Below, in pieces: positions 25,301 through 35,600 of a DNA stretch of 64,000 bases. The first letter of the stretch is position 1, and every line of letters starts with the position of its first letter. The stretch spans positions 1 to 64,000 of the forward strand of contig OENT01000869.1 of assembly GCA_900239685.1 (NCBI GenBank). Direction: 5' to 3'. The notes below the pieces were generated by a model, which saw only the letters and a program-made list of their open reading frames with translations, did not search any database and was not told the origin of the DNA. A program made the position numbers and the translations under genes. Source of the DNA: Rotaria macrura. Taxonomy: Eukaryota > Rotifera > Eurotatoria > Philodinida > Philodinidae.

Positions 25301-28300
25301 ACTTATCAACAAGAGATATGGTGATGCAAAAATGTATCAAGCTACATCCTCAAGACTTGTACCATTGTTTTTATTTTTCATTAATTGTGACAGCTATATA
25401 TTTATTTAATCGAAACGAAGAAATATATACTGCGCGAATGATAATGATTACGACAGTTAGTCTTTGCAAGAATCTCAGCAACAACCAACTGTATGATTTC
25501 GACTCTTTCTATAAAAGATACGCTTTTCTAAAACAGTATGAGCAAATCCTTCTTGACTTGTTTTAATGGTCCCTCCAGTATGCGAAATGAATAGATCGCA
25601 TGATAGACTACTACGTCGCACAATATGAAATGGTTGAAACACTTTTTTGTTTTACAAATATTTCTGCTTGAGAAAATGAGAAAACCTTGACTCTTATTAT
25701 TTCAGAAGATGCGCCGCCAAAAGCTCTAGAAAAAATGTCAAAAAAAACTCTATTGGTTTTCTTTGATAGTATGTCCGATAATCTAAGTGAACAGACCATA
25801 TGATGATACCATGCTCCACTTTATATTCTACAAGACAAATATTTCGAAGACTTACTTTTCTTCTGACAATACCTCGACTTTGGAAAATTATAATGCTGTA
25901 GTCGTTTTTCCAAAGATATACTATTAAAAGCTCAACCAAAACTGCATACGCAATTTCCTTTTGGAGAGCAAAAAAGTCTTCGACATATCTAATACTGTGG
26001 GACGTAGTACATTCATGAGACTTACTCGTTTTGAATATGGGAGCTTCGATAAAAGCACGCTGACACGGATTTATTTTTATAGTTTTTGTAGAACTTTTCA
26101 TAACATATATTTTACACAAACAACCAAGACTATATGGTTGATCTCTGTTGAGTTATTTGCAAAAAACTAAGCATCGCACTAGTTATGACTCGCTCTGTAT
26201 ATGTGTGAAGTATACATAAAAGATCATCGTTCACAAAAGCAAATATTCTAAGGATAACTTCAACTTTAAAAAAGATCCTAAATATATTAAATTTATTCGG
26301 TTCAGATCTGTTTGGATCAGTTGGGTTCGGTCTGAAGTCTTTTCGGTTTCGATTCGGTTCAATTTGAAATTTTTGAAAAAAAAACACAAACCGATCCCAT
26401 CAATGATTCACAATATTCAATCTTTATCCTAATCGTCTAAATTTTGATACAGCGTTAGTAATACATTCGTACACTATTTCGCAGTAGAAAAAAAGTGGCA
26501 CGTATCAAAATACTACTTCCTTTTAATTTTTATAATTTTTTTCTCATGTTTTTTTTAATGGAAGTGTTCGTAATCAAGCAGAGATATTTTTATGGCAGAC
26601 GAAAAACAAGAATTATTACTTATGTTCAAGTGAATACTATTGTCTTATTTTCTTGCTATATATAATTCGTTCTTAAAATACAACATCTTCTTTTGATGTA
26701 TTACTATCGACAACTGTGAGATCAACAAATAAATCTATCTATTCATTATCTTCAACTGACAATTTAAACAATCTGTGAGAGATGTATTACATTTAACAAA
26801 ACAAAACTCGAAGAGCATTTCATTTTAACCAAAACACTTTGGAAGAAAACATACGGTTGCAGCAGTATTACTACTGAACTTGAGACAGGCAATGGCGTTT
26901 CCATGGAGATTTTCGTCTACTATGCGACCCGAGATTAGATCTCTGCAATCTTAAGTTGTGTTTTTAAATTAGACATGACCTGAGTTAGCAATCACAAAAC
27001 GATGTTCTTCATGTTGAAAATAGCCCAATACAATACATGTCCGATATTAAATGTGACTGAAAATTTCGCAGACTCACGTTATATTATAGAATGACTAGAA
27101 CATTAGATAGCATATTTTACTAAAAACAAGTCAACATTCTTCTCATGTTGGTATCAAAAGTTTCATTGCAAACTTTGGCCAACTAGTATACACAATGGAT
27201 TCGCTTGATTTATTGATGTCATCTATTTAAGAGAATAATTTAAAGAAACTGAAATCTACGAAAATCAACCAAATGGCCACGGTCTGTATGTCTCGAAGAA
27301 CCTGTAAAGAGAACTCATTTTATATCTCAGTTTTTTCATATGAATCCATTCTCTATTGCAAACTTTTCCTAGATTGCATGAATGGAGATGCAGAACAAAC
27401 ATGAAAGAATTACACTTCGCAGAACTTCCTTCTGAATTTTCGAATGCTTTATTCAATGTTTATTAGACTTGTGATCGTCATATTAGCTTGAATGTTTCAG
27501 TTCCAGGCTTTTGCTTTTACATGAAATATTCTATAACTAGACTACCGTTATGATTTTCGCTTGTAGGATTTAATTCTTCATTATTTTTAAAGTCAATACA
27601 TCGAAAGTGAACCATATGCTTATGACTAAAGCATTCTAAGTCGATGATCGAATACAACGAGCATCCAACGTTTGGAAGTAACTTGCTCAACCCTTTTCTA
27701 GCTACAATGGCGGAAAGATCTTTTTAAATAAACTCTGCCCGGCCCATCTTGTGGTTTCAACTTTGTTTCAAGTATAGATGTTGCAAAGTACTCGATCAAC
27801 AATTTTAGAACGCTTGTAATTTCTAAACAGATCTGTCTGCGATGCATGATTCTGTCATAGAACAGAATTTTTCGGAAAGATCGTACTTTAAAATGTCGAT
27901 CAAATTTTCGTACACATATTTATCTCCGTTAATATCACTTGAATAAATTTATACATAAATCTCATTCAGATATGAAGGTGATAGAAAAAACGATAGTCGC
28001 CATAATTATTCATTTGTCACAATTAAACTAAATCTTCTAAGTAGTGTTCTCAATGTATCAATAATCAGATTGAATGCAGAAAAAAACATTCTATCTGAAA
28101 GCTTACAAGCTTCAATATAATGGGCATTATAGTTAAGAAAAAGCTCATTACGAGTTCAAAAATACTTGAGGATTTCATATTTAAATAGAATGTAGTACAT
28201 ATAGTAAAATAAATTAGTTTTTAAACATTTGAAGAAGTTCTATTGTGACAACTTTGTAGAAACGACGTCACATTGCCGTCTAAAATCAAGAGTTACATGA

Positions 28301-28769
28301 ATACTATTGATTCATATGAGTTAATCATCTTCTATAAATAGGAACAAGTCACTGGTGAATTTTTTCATCTTTCGATGTTATTTCCATAGCAACGTATAGA
28401 ACATGCAGTAACATACGATTTCTGTGTCAAGTTCTTTTGTAATATTTCCATTAAGATTAAAATTAAAATTTAATGAATTGCCATTACTATCGGATAAAAT
28501 TCTTTTACCAATAAGCCAATCTTTTTCAAAATCAAATAGTTGTAATAAATTATTCTATATATATAACAGTTAAACAATGAATAATTCAGATGAATTCTAT
28601 CGATCATACTCACCAAATCATCGGAATGAACAATTATGGACATGATTGATTCTATATCACTAACATCATAAATTACTGATGGTTGTGCATCGATTGATTG
28701 ATATAGACAGAATGGTTCTTTTCCTAGCCAATGAACTATATAGGTCTCTACAATAATATACATATCCAC
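13401..28769 (-). CDS. TUBGCP6: Gamma-tubulin complex component 6 (GCP6), about 18 exons
   Basis: GCP6 is a subunit of the gamma-tubulin ring complex, which nucleates microtubules at centrosomes. Exons, high to low: 28769-28614, 28554-28417, 24709-24599, 24534-24415, 24361-24204, 24134-23924, 23844-23561, 22401-21814, 21752-21661, 20667-20576, 20525-20404, 20323-19863, 19805-19722, 16325-16199, 16142-15676, 13931-13889, 13827-13669, 13600-13401. All are GT-AG and phases fit across every junction, giving about 1204 residues without a terminal exon. Diagnostic matches to animal GCP6 are DDDGFQSASS in the N-terminal part, a GRIP1 region with FWSK and LLLIKLCDKNHPLC, a coiled coil, and a GRIP2 region with LVNRALLNYFFDELKL, WPLNIVIS and HQMQHF. 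Vertebrate GCP6 is about 1800 residues; the middle is much shorter here. GCP5 is less likely given the coiled-coil insert and GFQSAS. Confidence 0.9.
14153..15230. mobile_element. Fold-back MITE-like element in a TUBGCP6 intron
   Basis: The left end TTTACTTTCGATTCATTCC is mirrored by the right end GGGACGAATCGAGAGTATCC. Matching inner tracts include AATTCTTTTCTCAA against TTGAGAAAAGAATT, and TTCTCAATTCGT against its complement near 15123-15135. Flanking 10-mers TTAAGTTAGG (14143-14152) and TTAGGTTAGG (15231-15240) differ at one base and could be a decayed target duplication. TGACGGCACGA occurs in both halves. No transposase is seen. Confidence 0.55.
17270..17395. repeat. Cluster of ATCGATT motifs (block 1)
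   Basis: At least six ATCGATT/AATCGAT motifs in both orientations occur within about 125 bp, including AAAATCGATTATAATC. A second cluster is at 19230-19520 in the same intron. This may be the subterminal repeat of a transposon; I could not define ends. Confidence 0.5.
17527..17838. mobile_element. TA-flanked MITE, copy 2 (uninterrupted, 312 bp)
   Basis: The ends are GGTATGAACCAATCCCAATG and (reverse complement of right) GGTATGCGCCAGTGGCAGTC, flanked by TA at 17525-17526 and 17839-17840. Internal text parallels copy 1 (801-3430). It spans the position where copy 1 carries the piggyBac-like insert: here the site reads CAGTTGACTG, so the TTAA target has one substitution. It lies in the 3.4-kb TUBGCP6 intron and has no coding capacity. 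Confidence 0.78.
18040..19090. repeat. Degenerate tandem repeat (about 65-70 bp units) interrupted by about 0.55 kb
   Basis: About five units run from 18075 to 18415, each with a core like CTCAATAGATG, AAAAACAATAG, TTTCTAAGATTCA and TTTCATCAT. After a non-repeat stretch (about 18412-18975) a further unit appears at 18980-19085. The inserted part starts near TGTGAAAAC or TGTGTACTTC and ends GAGTACACA, loosely inverted, but without a target duplication I can defend. Confidence 0.5.
19230..19520. repeat. Cluster of ATCGATT motifs (block 2)
   Basis: Roughly eight AATCGATT-like motifs in both orientations, several as AAAATCGATTATAAT or GAAATCGATTAAAATC. It matches the cluster at 17270-17395. The pair may bound an old element of about 2.2 kb, but no terminal repeat or target duplication is clear. 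Confidence 0.45.
19722..21752 (-). CDS. TUBGCP6: TUBGCP6 central coiled-coil and linker exons
   Basis: Five exons (21752-21661, 20667-20576, 20525-20404, 20323-19863, 19805-19722). The first three encode charged heptad-like text (KRKRLEIEQAKIQERMDMYA, LFKEKQVLRDQWQEQIDEKQ), as in the helical insert that follows GRIP1 in GCP6. The fourth is a Ser/Thr-rich linker of about 154 residues without the tandem repeats found in vertebrate GCP6. The last acceptor is ambiguous by three bases (19805 or 19802). The block joins the GRIP2 exons across a 3.4-kb intron with matching phase. Confidence 0.85.
21814..24709 (-). CDS. TUBGCP6: TUBGCP6 N-terminal/GRIP1 exon block
   Basis: Six exons (24709-24599, 24534-24415, 24361-24204, 24134-23924, 23844-23561, 22401-21814) separated by mostly 50-80 bp introns, with one 1.16-kb intron. 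They encode about residues 99-589 of the assembled protein. In order: the DDDGFQSASS motif, a segment with DEFLRDLCYMLMAISSQTF, a helical stretch ending FCQALRFYLRYIQKS, and the large exon with GLIIHSNHLDRYNEYPILF and FWSK typical of the GRIP1 fold, which mediates lateral contacts between complex subunits. The donor after QTFEWNE was chosen over a later GTATGA because it keeps the alignment to family members gap-free. Confidence 0.88.
23231..23371 (-). other. Exon-like open segment inside a TUBGCP6 intron
   Basis: The minus strand is open for about 47 codons, with protein-like text (FGKKTNINITVFDEQYVDFR, then QTFSLPRKSFNGIDATCN) ending in TAA. TUBGCP6 phases fit without it (the exon ending 23561 joins the one starting 22401), so it is not needed by that gene. 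It may be a terminal exon of an alternative transcript, a nested gene, or a relic. I do not recognise it. Confidence 0.25.
24938..26405. mobile_element. hAT-like element (1468 bp) in the first long TUBGCP6 intron
   Basis: The left end CAGAGATGGGATTGGTTCGG and right end (reverse complement CATTGATGGGATCGGTTTG) are flanked by an exact 8-bp duplication ATTCACAA at 24930-24937 and 26406-26413. GGTTCGG motifs repeat near both ends. ORFs inside (minus 25697-26119, plus 25961-26170) are not recognisable transposase, so I call it non-autonomous. It lies between TUBGCP6 exons starting 28554 and 24709. Confidence 0.85.
28417..28769 (-). CDS. TUBGCP6: Likely first two exons of TUBGCP6
   Basis: Exon 28769-28614 (52 codons, ATG start, in-frame stop just upstream) ends at donor GTGAGT. 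Exon 28554-28417 (46 codons) ends at donor GTATGT; both are phase 0. The encoded text (VSDIESIMSIIVHSDDL, then FDFEKDWLIGKRI) has the right position and phase to join the exon at 24709, but its similarity to known GCP6 N-termini is weak. The intervening 3.7-kb intron contains a hAT-like element. These exons could instead belong to a separate small gene; RNA data would settle it. Confidence 0.55.
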
Positions 28770-28900
28770 TTATACCAATGCCATCTGTTACATAATTCGT
28801 AATTGGCTGTCATATATTTATATTTATTTCCTTTTATAGAACCACCATATTATTATAAGTATTATTATCAGTATTTCGCGACAGTGATTACAATCTTCCA
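28770..28900. promoter_or_regulatory. Short bidirectional promoter region between TUBGCP6 and tropomodulin
   Basis: Only 131 bp separate the divergent ATG codons (minus 28769, plus 28901). On the plus side a pyrimidine tract with acceptor TTTTATAG (28832-28839) precedes a 61-base leader, suggesting a cis or trans splice site upstream of the tropomodulin ATG. No clear TATA box stands out in this AT-rich stretch. Confidence 0.5.
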
Positions 28901-31298
28901 ATGACAACAACAAAAAATTCCAGTGACACTATTAATATGGATGATTTCGAATCACTTCTGAATGCACTTAGCGCAGAAGAACTTGAAAATATTAATGATC
29001 TTATAGATCCAGAGGTAAGGATCATCATCGAGTATTCAAATTCTATCCTAGTAATCGATTTCTATTCAGAATTCTTATTTACCAGCAAGTGATCGTTGTA
29101 AATACAGAATAGATAAAGAATCAAGTGGTCCCTATGATCGTAATAAACTTCTAGGTTTTCTAAATGAACAAGGAAAAAATGAAAAAGATTGGGAAGAACA
29201 AAAGCCATTTGTAGCCGGTGAAAAGAGAGGAAAAGTTTGGCAACCACCTGAAGTTGTCAAGTCAGCTGTTGACGAAGATGATGAATTTTTAGCTCACACA
29301 GAATGGGACGATATATTAAAAAATGCCAGTGAAACCGATATGGTTGAACTTGCTGGTATGTTTATTTCACTTTATACAATTTCTTCCTCATTATCCTGAT
29401 ATTTCTTTTCTCAGCTATTCTTGGTTTCACTGGTCTGATAAATCAAGTACAATATCATGCTGCCGTAGAAGATAAACCTTTACCGACTAATGCTGGAGGT
29501 TGGAACGGTATGATAAAGTTTAATAAATGAGTGTGGTTTTTAATAATCAATTGATTGTTCTAAATCGTTTACTTTTTTTCAGCTGCAGCTAAATATGAAC
29601 CACTAAAATTACTTCCACCAGAACCAGATAATATAACCAACGTTGAAGAGTGTATAGAAAAAGCCAAAGCTAATGACAAGGAATTAACTAAGATCAATTT
29701 AAATAATATTCAAGGAATTAAAGCCGATGTACTTATAGATTTACTTAATGCACTGAAAGAAAATAAACATGTAGAAATTCTCGAAATGGCCAATGTTGGC
29801 ATGACTGATAGTGTTGGCCGTGTAAGTGCATTGCTACACATTGATTAGAGAAACTGTATATTTGAAAGTTCAATGTTTGTTAAATAGGTTGTTGCTGAGC
29901 TTATCGAAGCGAATTCAACATTAAGAACAGTGAATATTCAATCGAATCGATTGACAGGTCCCGTTATTTCTCAAATCGTTCGAAGTACAGTGGCAAAGCA
30001 AACATTAATTGAATTACGCTTAACCAATCAAGTAAAAATATGTTCTAAGTTTCTATTATAAAATTGAATAGCCTTCTTGAAAAGTACTCATAAGTAATTA
30101 GCAATTGAAAAAAACAAGCTTTTCTAATATTTCCTGCATATTAGTTTGGAAAATTCCAGATATCAAGTTAAGTATATCGTAGCCAATCGACTAATATCAA
30201 GCATATGTTTGTGTTGAGATTACTAAATAATAATAATCATAATACTGCAGCAACGTAAACAGTAAATAAGACTTGTTGACATTATGATAATGAAAATATT
30301 AGTCTCGATGTTTTTATTTACAAAATAAATAGAAAACTAGTCTGTACATATAAAAGTCGATGAACAAATTCGTTTATGTTAAGAGAATCGAACGTTGAAA
30401 TGTTTGTTTATTCTGCTTTATATTATCAGAAAAAGAAAATATACACGACAAAATAAACAGTGTTGAGTGCAACGCTTTCTCTATCATTTCCATAATATAT
30501 ATTAACAAAAGGAGCTATTGTTGACTTCAGTGAAATATAGAATAGACGCAAGGAGATCATTATTGAAGTACTGACAATTAAACATAACATGAAAGGACAT
30601 ATTGTATGCTTGGAAACATTGACAGAAAGATTCACTGATAAATTAGAGAAATTCAGGGATAAGATGACTCAGTGTTTATTGATGCATAGCCTCATGAATC
30701 AAACAGTTATGGTCGTATTGCTTCTTCTACTTTTAAACAACATAGGAAAGAAAAAAGAAAGAGGTAAAGTCCAGATTCGATCTATTAATTACTGACGTAA
30801 GAGATCTAAGTATTTGCTATTCGTTCAATTTCATACGTTTTTGAATATCCGAACATTACTTCAATAAAGAAACATATAAAACTTTATTCTAGCCTGGAGA
30901 CAAGTATTCGATATGACATCTACTAAATTTTTAACCTATATTTGCATTTTTTCAGTCAACGAATCACTCATTGATTCATTCAAAAACAATAAAACTGTAA
31001 CTATAAATTTTGGTCCCATACACATAAAATACACACACTCCCCTTTTTTCTGTAGTTTATTCACCTTTCTTATTATTTTTATTTTTCACCCTTGTTTTAC
31101 TTTCAAATTGATTGTTTCGTTTTCTTCAAGCGTTCTCAAATACTAGGTAATCGAGTTGAAATGGAAGTTGCTGATGCCATCGTTCAAAATAATACTCTTC
31201 TTCGATTAAATCTTCAATTCGACACTCTTGGACCTAGAGTTCGTGTGACGGAAAAACTCAAACAAAATCTTGATGCTTGTAAAATAAATGTTCAATAG
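28901..31298 (+). CDS. TMOD: Tropomodulin (actin pointed-end cap), 6 exons
   Basis: Tropomodulin caps and stabilises the pointed ends of tropomyosin-coated actin filaments. Exons: 28901-29014, 29070-29355, 29415-29507, 29583-29821, 29888-30031, 31131-31298; all introns GT-AG and phases match, giving 347 residues, the usual family length. Recognisable parts are an N-terminal helix (LSAEELENINDLIDPE), the DPxNSYLPASDRCK and GPYDRNKLLGFL segments, GEKRGKVWQPP, then the leucine-rich C-terminal half (INLNNIQGIKADVLIDLLNA, LIEANSTLRTVNIQSNRLTG, LGNRVEMEVADAI). These match the tropomyosin/actin-binding N-terminus and LRR cap of tropomodulins. The last intron is 1.1 kb; others are about 55-65 bp. A polyadenylation hexamer AATAAA follows at 31363. 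It is the first of three closely spaced plus-strand genes. Confidence 0.95.
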
Positions 31299-31362
31299 AT
31301 AACTAAAAGAAAAAATTAAAACTATCTATTATTTATTTTTAGTACGTAAAAAGCGTCTATCA

Positions 31363-31368
31363 AATAAA
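31363..31368 (+). terminator. Candidate tropomodulin poly(A) signal
   Basis: AATAAA lies 65 bases after the tropomodulin stop codon; a second AATAAA occurs near 31615. No comparable hexamer is seen between RBM48 and the next gene. Confidence 0.45.
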
Positions 31369-31721
31369 GCAGAAACGAAGACATAAATTTATTATACATT
31401 TTATTCATATACGTATAGACATAGATATTTATATATACACTTCCGCGCAAAGACAATCTCATCCTTGCTCAAAGAAAAAAGAAATCACATGGTGCTGATC
31501 TTCAATTTGCATAATCACTCAAAAAAAGATATTCGATTTTCTAGTCAACACCATCAACGAAACATATATATATATATAGATGCTTACTTCCTGCTTTTTG
31601 TGCTTCAGGATTATCAATAAACGATTGATTCCTTTTTTTTTTGTATATACCTTATATTTTATTTATTTATCGTATTTTTATGATTTACTTATTCAAAATA
31701 TAAAGACAATCAGCTAGACCG

Positions 31722-31738
31722 GTTTATTTTTATTTCAG
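31722..31738 (+). promoter_or_regulatory. Splice acceptor directly before the RBM48 ATG
   Basis: The tract TTTATTTTTATTTCAG abuts the ATG at 31739 with no leader between. This is a perfect acceptor and implies that a 5' leader exon or a spliced leader is joined here. No upstream cis exon is evident in the 440 bp after tropomodulin. Confidence 0.55.
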
Positions 31739-32449
31739 ATGTTTCAATCATATGATCATCATGTAAAAGGTAATGTTTGTTTAACACGTCCACCATATCG
31801 TGACGGGAAAAAACTACGTGCTGTAAAAGTTTACACTATAGCAGAAGAATCGAAATATCTTCTTGTACAAAATATTCCATCGATAGCTGGTGTGTGTGAA
31901 CAATTATTGCCGTATTTTAATCACTATGGAAAAATTGAACAATATTGGAAATTAGATGGCTACATAAGGAAAGATACGATGCAAGATGATGAATTTTTCG
32001 ATACTATATTAATAAAATTCGTGCAAATACAACAAGCACGTACTGCTAAATGTCGTCTCGATGATATGAATTTTATGGGATCCAATTTACATATATGTTA
32101 TTCACCTGAATGTGAAAGTTTAGATGATTTAAGAGAGAAATTTAATGAACGAAGACTTATTGTTCAACGTAGAAATCAAATAAATAATCATATGAAAGGA
32201 AGAAAACGATTGATGAATACAATTCGAAAAAATACATCATGTACATTTGTAAATAAACAATCGACACTTATTCCCGATAGTGACTTGGTATTGTCTACTA
32301 CAAGTACAATGGAATCATCGTCAGTAAAATCATTCGAACGAACAACCAATGAAATTCGTAGTAAAATGCGTGATATTGTACAACGATCAAATTTAATTCC
32401 ACTAGCTATACAACGAGAAATCAAAAAGAAAAAAAGATTACAGATATGA
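31739..32449 (+). CDS. RBM48: RNA-binding protein 48 (RBM48)
   Basis: RBM48, with ARMC7, is a component of the minor (U12) spliceosome needed for removal of U12-type introns. The protein has 236 residues in one uninterrupted exon. The N-terminus has the family signature RPPYRDGKKLRAVKVYTI. An RRM follows at about residues 39-120, with RNP2-like YLLVQNIP and a degenerate RNP1 (DTILIKFVQIQQARTAK), then the conserved FMGSNLHICYSPECES and a basic helix (DDLREKFNERRLIVQRRNQI). The C-terminal 80 residues are Ser/Thr/Lys rich and end KKKKRLQI. It is shorter than vertebrate RBM48 (about 370 residues), whose tail is variable. The start is fixed by an acceptor AG adjoining the ATG. It lies 441 bp after tropomodulin and 204 bp before the MANSC gene. 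Confidence 0.9.
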   Translation: MFQSYDHHVKGNVCLTRPPYRDGKKLRAVKVYTIAEESKYLLVQNIPSIAGVCEQLLPYFNHYGKIEQYWKLDGYIRKDTMQDDEFFDTILIKFVQIQQARTAKCRLDDMNFMGSNLHICYSPECESLDDLREKFNERRLIVQRRNQINNHMKGRKRLMNTIRKNTSCTFVNKQSTLIPDSDLVLSTTSTMESSSVKSFERTTNEIRSKMRDIVQRSNLIPLAIQREIKKKKRLQI

Positions 32450-32635
32450 TCGATTATTTTCATGTTGTTCGATCTCATATAAGAAATTCTATAATGAGTA
32501 TTTCGTTTTATTATTTTCATGGAAAATATTTACTGTAATCTTTGGGAAAAGTTTCCGATCGAAGAAAGAACTTAAAATTTTCTCTCTTAACTAGCTCACT
32601 ATTTTTGTTTTTGAAATAGTTCGACTGTTACACAC

Positions 32636-32653
32636 ACAAGTTTTATTTTTTAG
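32636..32653 (+). promoter_or_regulatory. Splice acceptor directly before the MANSC-protein ATG
   Basis: CAAGTTTTATTTTTTAG runs straight into the ATG at 32654. As with RBM48, the absence of any leader between AG and ATG points to joining of an upstream or trans-spliced leader. The spacer to the RBM48 stop is 204 bp and lacks AATAAA. Confidence 0.55.
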
Positions 32654-35600
32654 ATGAAGATCTTCATTATATTTTTTGTTTTCTTAATTACCCCTATCGA
32701 ATTACGACGTAACTACAACAGTAAATATGACTTAGATGATCTTCTGCAAAATAATTACAATTCGAAATATCGCCCAAATAAAAACAACATCTACAATCAA
32801 GATGATGATGATGATGATAATAATCGATATGTTCCTTCACGTTTGCCATATGGAAATAATCCATTAAAAGATAAAAACTTTTTTGATCAGGACGAGGAAG
32901 TTAATGAAGGATCTGACGATGATGATGCAGTTAATGAATTCATACAAACAACATCCGCAACTACTATTGATGACTCATCTGATGAATTATCATGTATTAA
33001 TAATTATGAGATTAAATCTGAGCAATTAGTTAAAGTAAAAGAATTGAAAAATGGTGCACATTTGTTAAAATATGTGCTTATTGATAAACGTACACTGTTG
33101 CCTAACCTCAAAGTTCATGATAGTTGTATGCTACAATGTTGCGAACAAGAAATGTGTGATTTAGCTATGCTCAGCGAACAACCTACTCACGTAAGCTTCT
33201 TCTAGTCTATGTGTTAAGTATGCGTTATTTTTTCTTTTATCAATAGGATGGTTTTAAATGTTATTTATTTTCTTGCAATGGTAGTTGTGTACTAGCATCA
33301 CATCGAGATTACTCAATTATGATATCTAAAAAAGACTCAGTTTATTATGCAACACCCATGGTGACAAGTACTGTTGAAAAATCAACATCAACATACCGTA
33401 AGCATAATTGCAGAAAATGAAATATCTGACATTAGTTCTGATAAGTAATTAAGTATTAGTAATTTTGTTTGTATGGTTGAAAAGAAATAAATCTTGTTTA
33501 CTCTCTGCATGGAAATGTACCTTGTCAAATTTGACTAACAAACAATGCAGCCTATCTATTATAATTCTGTGTTGTATACTAACTTATTTTCTTTAAGAAA
33601 AAAAAGTGTATATCTACTTGTCAGTGATGGATAGCTGTCAGAAAATTGGATAGATAACAATGATGCATAGAATCATACCATGCAGTTAGATTTCTTTCCG
33701 ATATAAACTTCTGTACAGCACAGAAAAGAAGGCAGATATTTAGTTATTATTCATATGACAGAATTCGGATAACCATCATTGTTTGACCAAAAACTGAACA
33801 GTCTCGATTAAGTCAATAGAAATCAGTTGGAATTACATGAACATTTTATTAGAGACTTAATTTATGTTTCTTTTAAGATAATCAAAATAGATCTCGTTTC
33901 AATTCTCTTCACAACTTTATATGATGAACTCATTCAGACGAATCATATCCATACATATCTAATCAGAGTATTCAGATCACTTCTTCAATAGTTAGCAAGT
34001 ACTAGCAAGGAAACATCTTTAAGTATCATTCTGCTTCTGATTCGAAACTATATGTCTATCATATAGATTCTAATGAATTTCAAAAATGATCACCAGACTT
34101 CTCAATAATAAGTTGTTGCTATCAAAGTACTTTATTTTCTTATTTGAATGTTGAAATCTCGCCCCAGAAAAAACTGTATATCACATTTCGATTGAGGTTT
34201 TTGCAGACAGACTAATTTTAATAAAATTAACTTACTGCAAACGTTTTTTGGTCTGTGAATTACTTTTAGTTATGTTCAGATGTGATTGGGATGGAAGCAT
34301 GTGTTTTCAGGTCGCTCGAAAATGGCATCAGATACTGATGGTTTTATTTTTCAATAGGAGGATACGCTTTTCAAAATTCCACATATTCCAGGTTGCCGAG
34401 ACTAGTTGAGTTTTATTTTTTTGCATCGTTATAAATCTATTTTTGAATCATAATCTTTCTGCTGTGCGAAAAAACAAGGAGTGGGAAGCTAGGGTGGGAG
34501 TTGTACTGAAATTTTCCTTAACTAAGATATATCATTTATTTCAACCATCGTTTTATTAATTTGAGCTTTCTTCAGGATAAAGTTAGTTCCATGAACTGAA
34601 ATAGTATATGAAACCGAGTTTCGTGCATCTATATCAGGATTTAAAGAACCCCAGATACAGATCAGAATCTAAATCGGTTTGTCCATGTAACGCACTACTT
34701 CAGTGATGAAGGTTTTGAAAAGTATTTTTTCGACATAGACCGATCTCGACACATCTTTAGATGTAGGTTTTTTTGATGATGACGAATTTAATATTCTTTC
34801 TTGAAAAACTGCATTTTAAACGATTTAAAAGTCGTGTTTTTAATTTCTCAAGGGAGAAACATTTTTGAAAGCGTCTGATTATCGTACCATTCGATAAAGA
34901 ATTTAATTTTCTACCAAATAGGGAATCATTTTTAACTTTCACTCATGAAGATAAATTTTACATTGTTATAGATTTTTTAACTTTCCATACTAATAACGAG
35001 GTTCCACTTTGCCCTAGCTTCTTGATTTTTTGAATAGAGATTATATATAGAGAAAAGATCGATTGCCGCAAAAGTTAAATAGATTTAAGCACCGTAAGTG
35101 ATCCATAATTGATCGACAAAAAAGAATGTCACAGCGTTACGTTTTCTATTTTCATTTTGTGTATGAATAACGAGAGTTAAGGGAAAATTCTTTTACCATT
35201 GAAAAGCTTGTTTCATGCTCTACAAAGTTGGTTTCAGACCTACTTTATTTGGAGACCTTCATTCGCAGGGCATTGAAAGAGGAGTCAGAGCGTTGTTAAT
35301 TCAGGGTCCTTCTATGACACAGTGTTGCTTGACAATGAACCATTTCTGTAAACTGTAGAGTTCCATAAAAAAATATCAAATTTATAGTATATATAGAAGT
35401 CGCTGAGCTGCGTCCAATGGTGTTTGAATGAACTTTCTAGATATAATTGTTCTCGAAATATTTCAAAAAAAGATTGCCAAAATGTCACAGCGTTACTTTT
35501 GAACAAGCCGAAATACAAAAGACACTTTAGAAGAATTTATTATTCTAAAGTGCCTTCTAGGAGATACGACTTAATCTATAAGAGTTTTGCATACGGTATC

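Noticed and set aside
30426..30795. ORFs on both strands between tropomodulin exons 5 and 6
   Set aside because: They lie in an intron, lack homology, and the exon phases on either side already fit.
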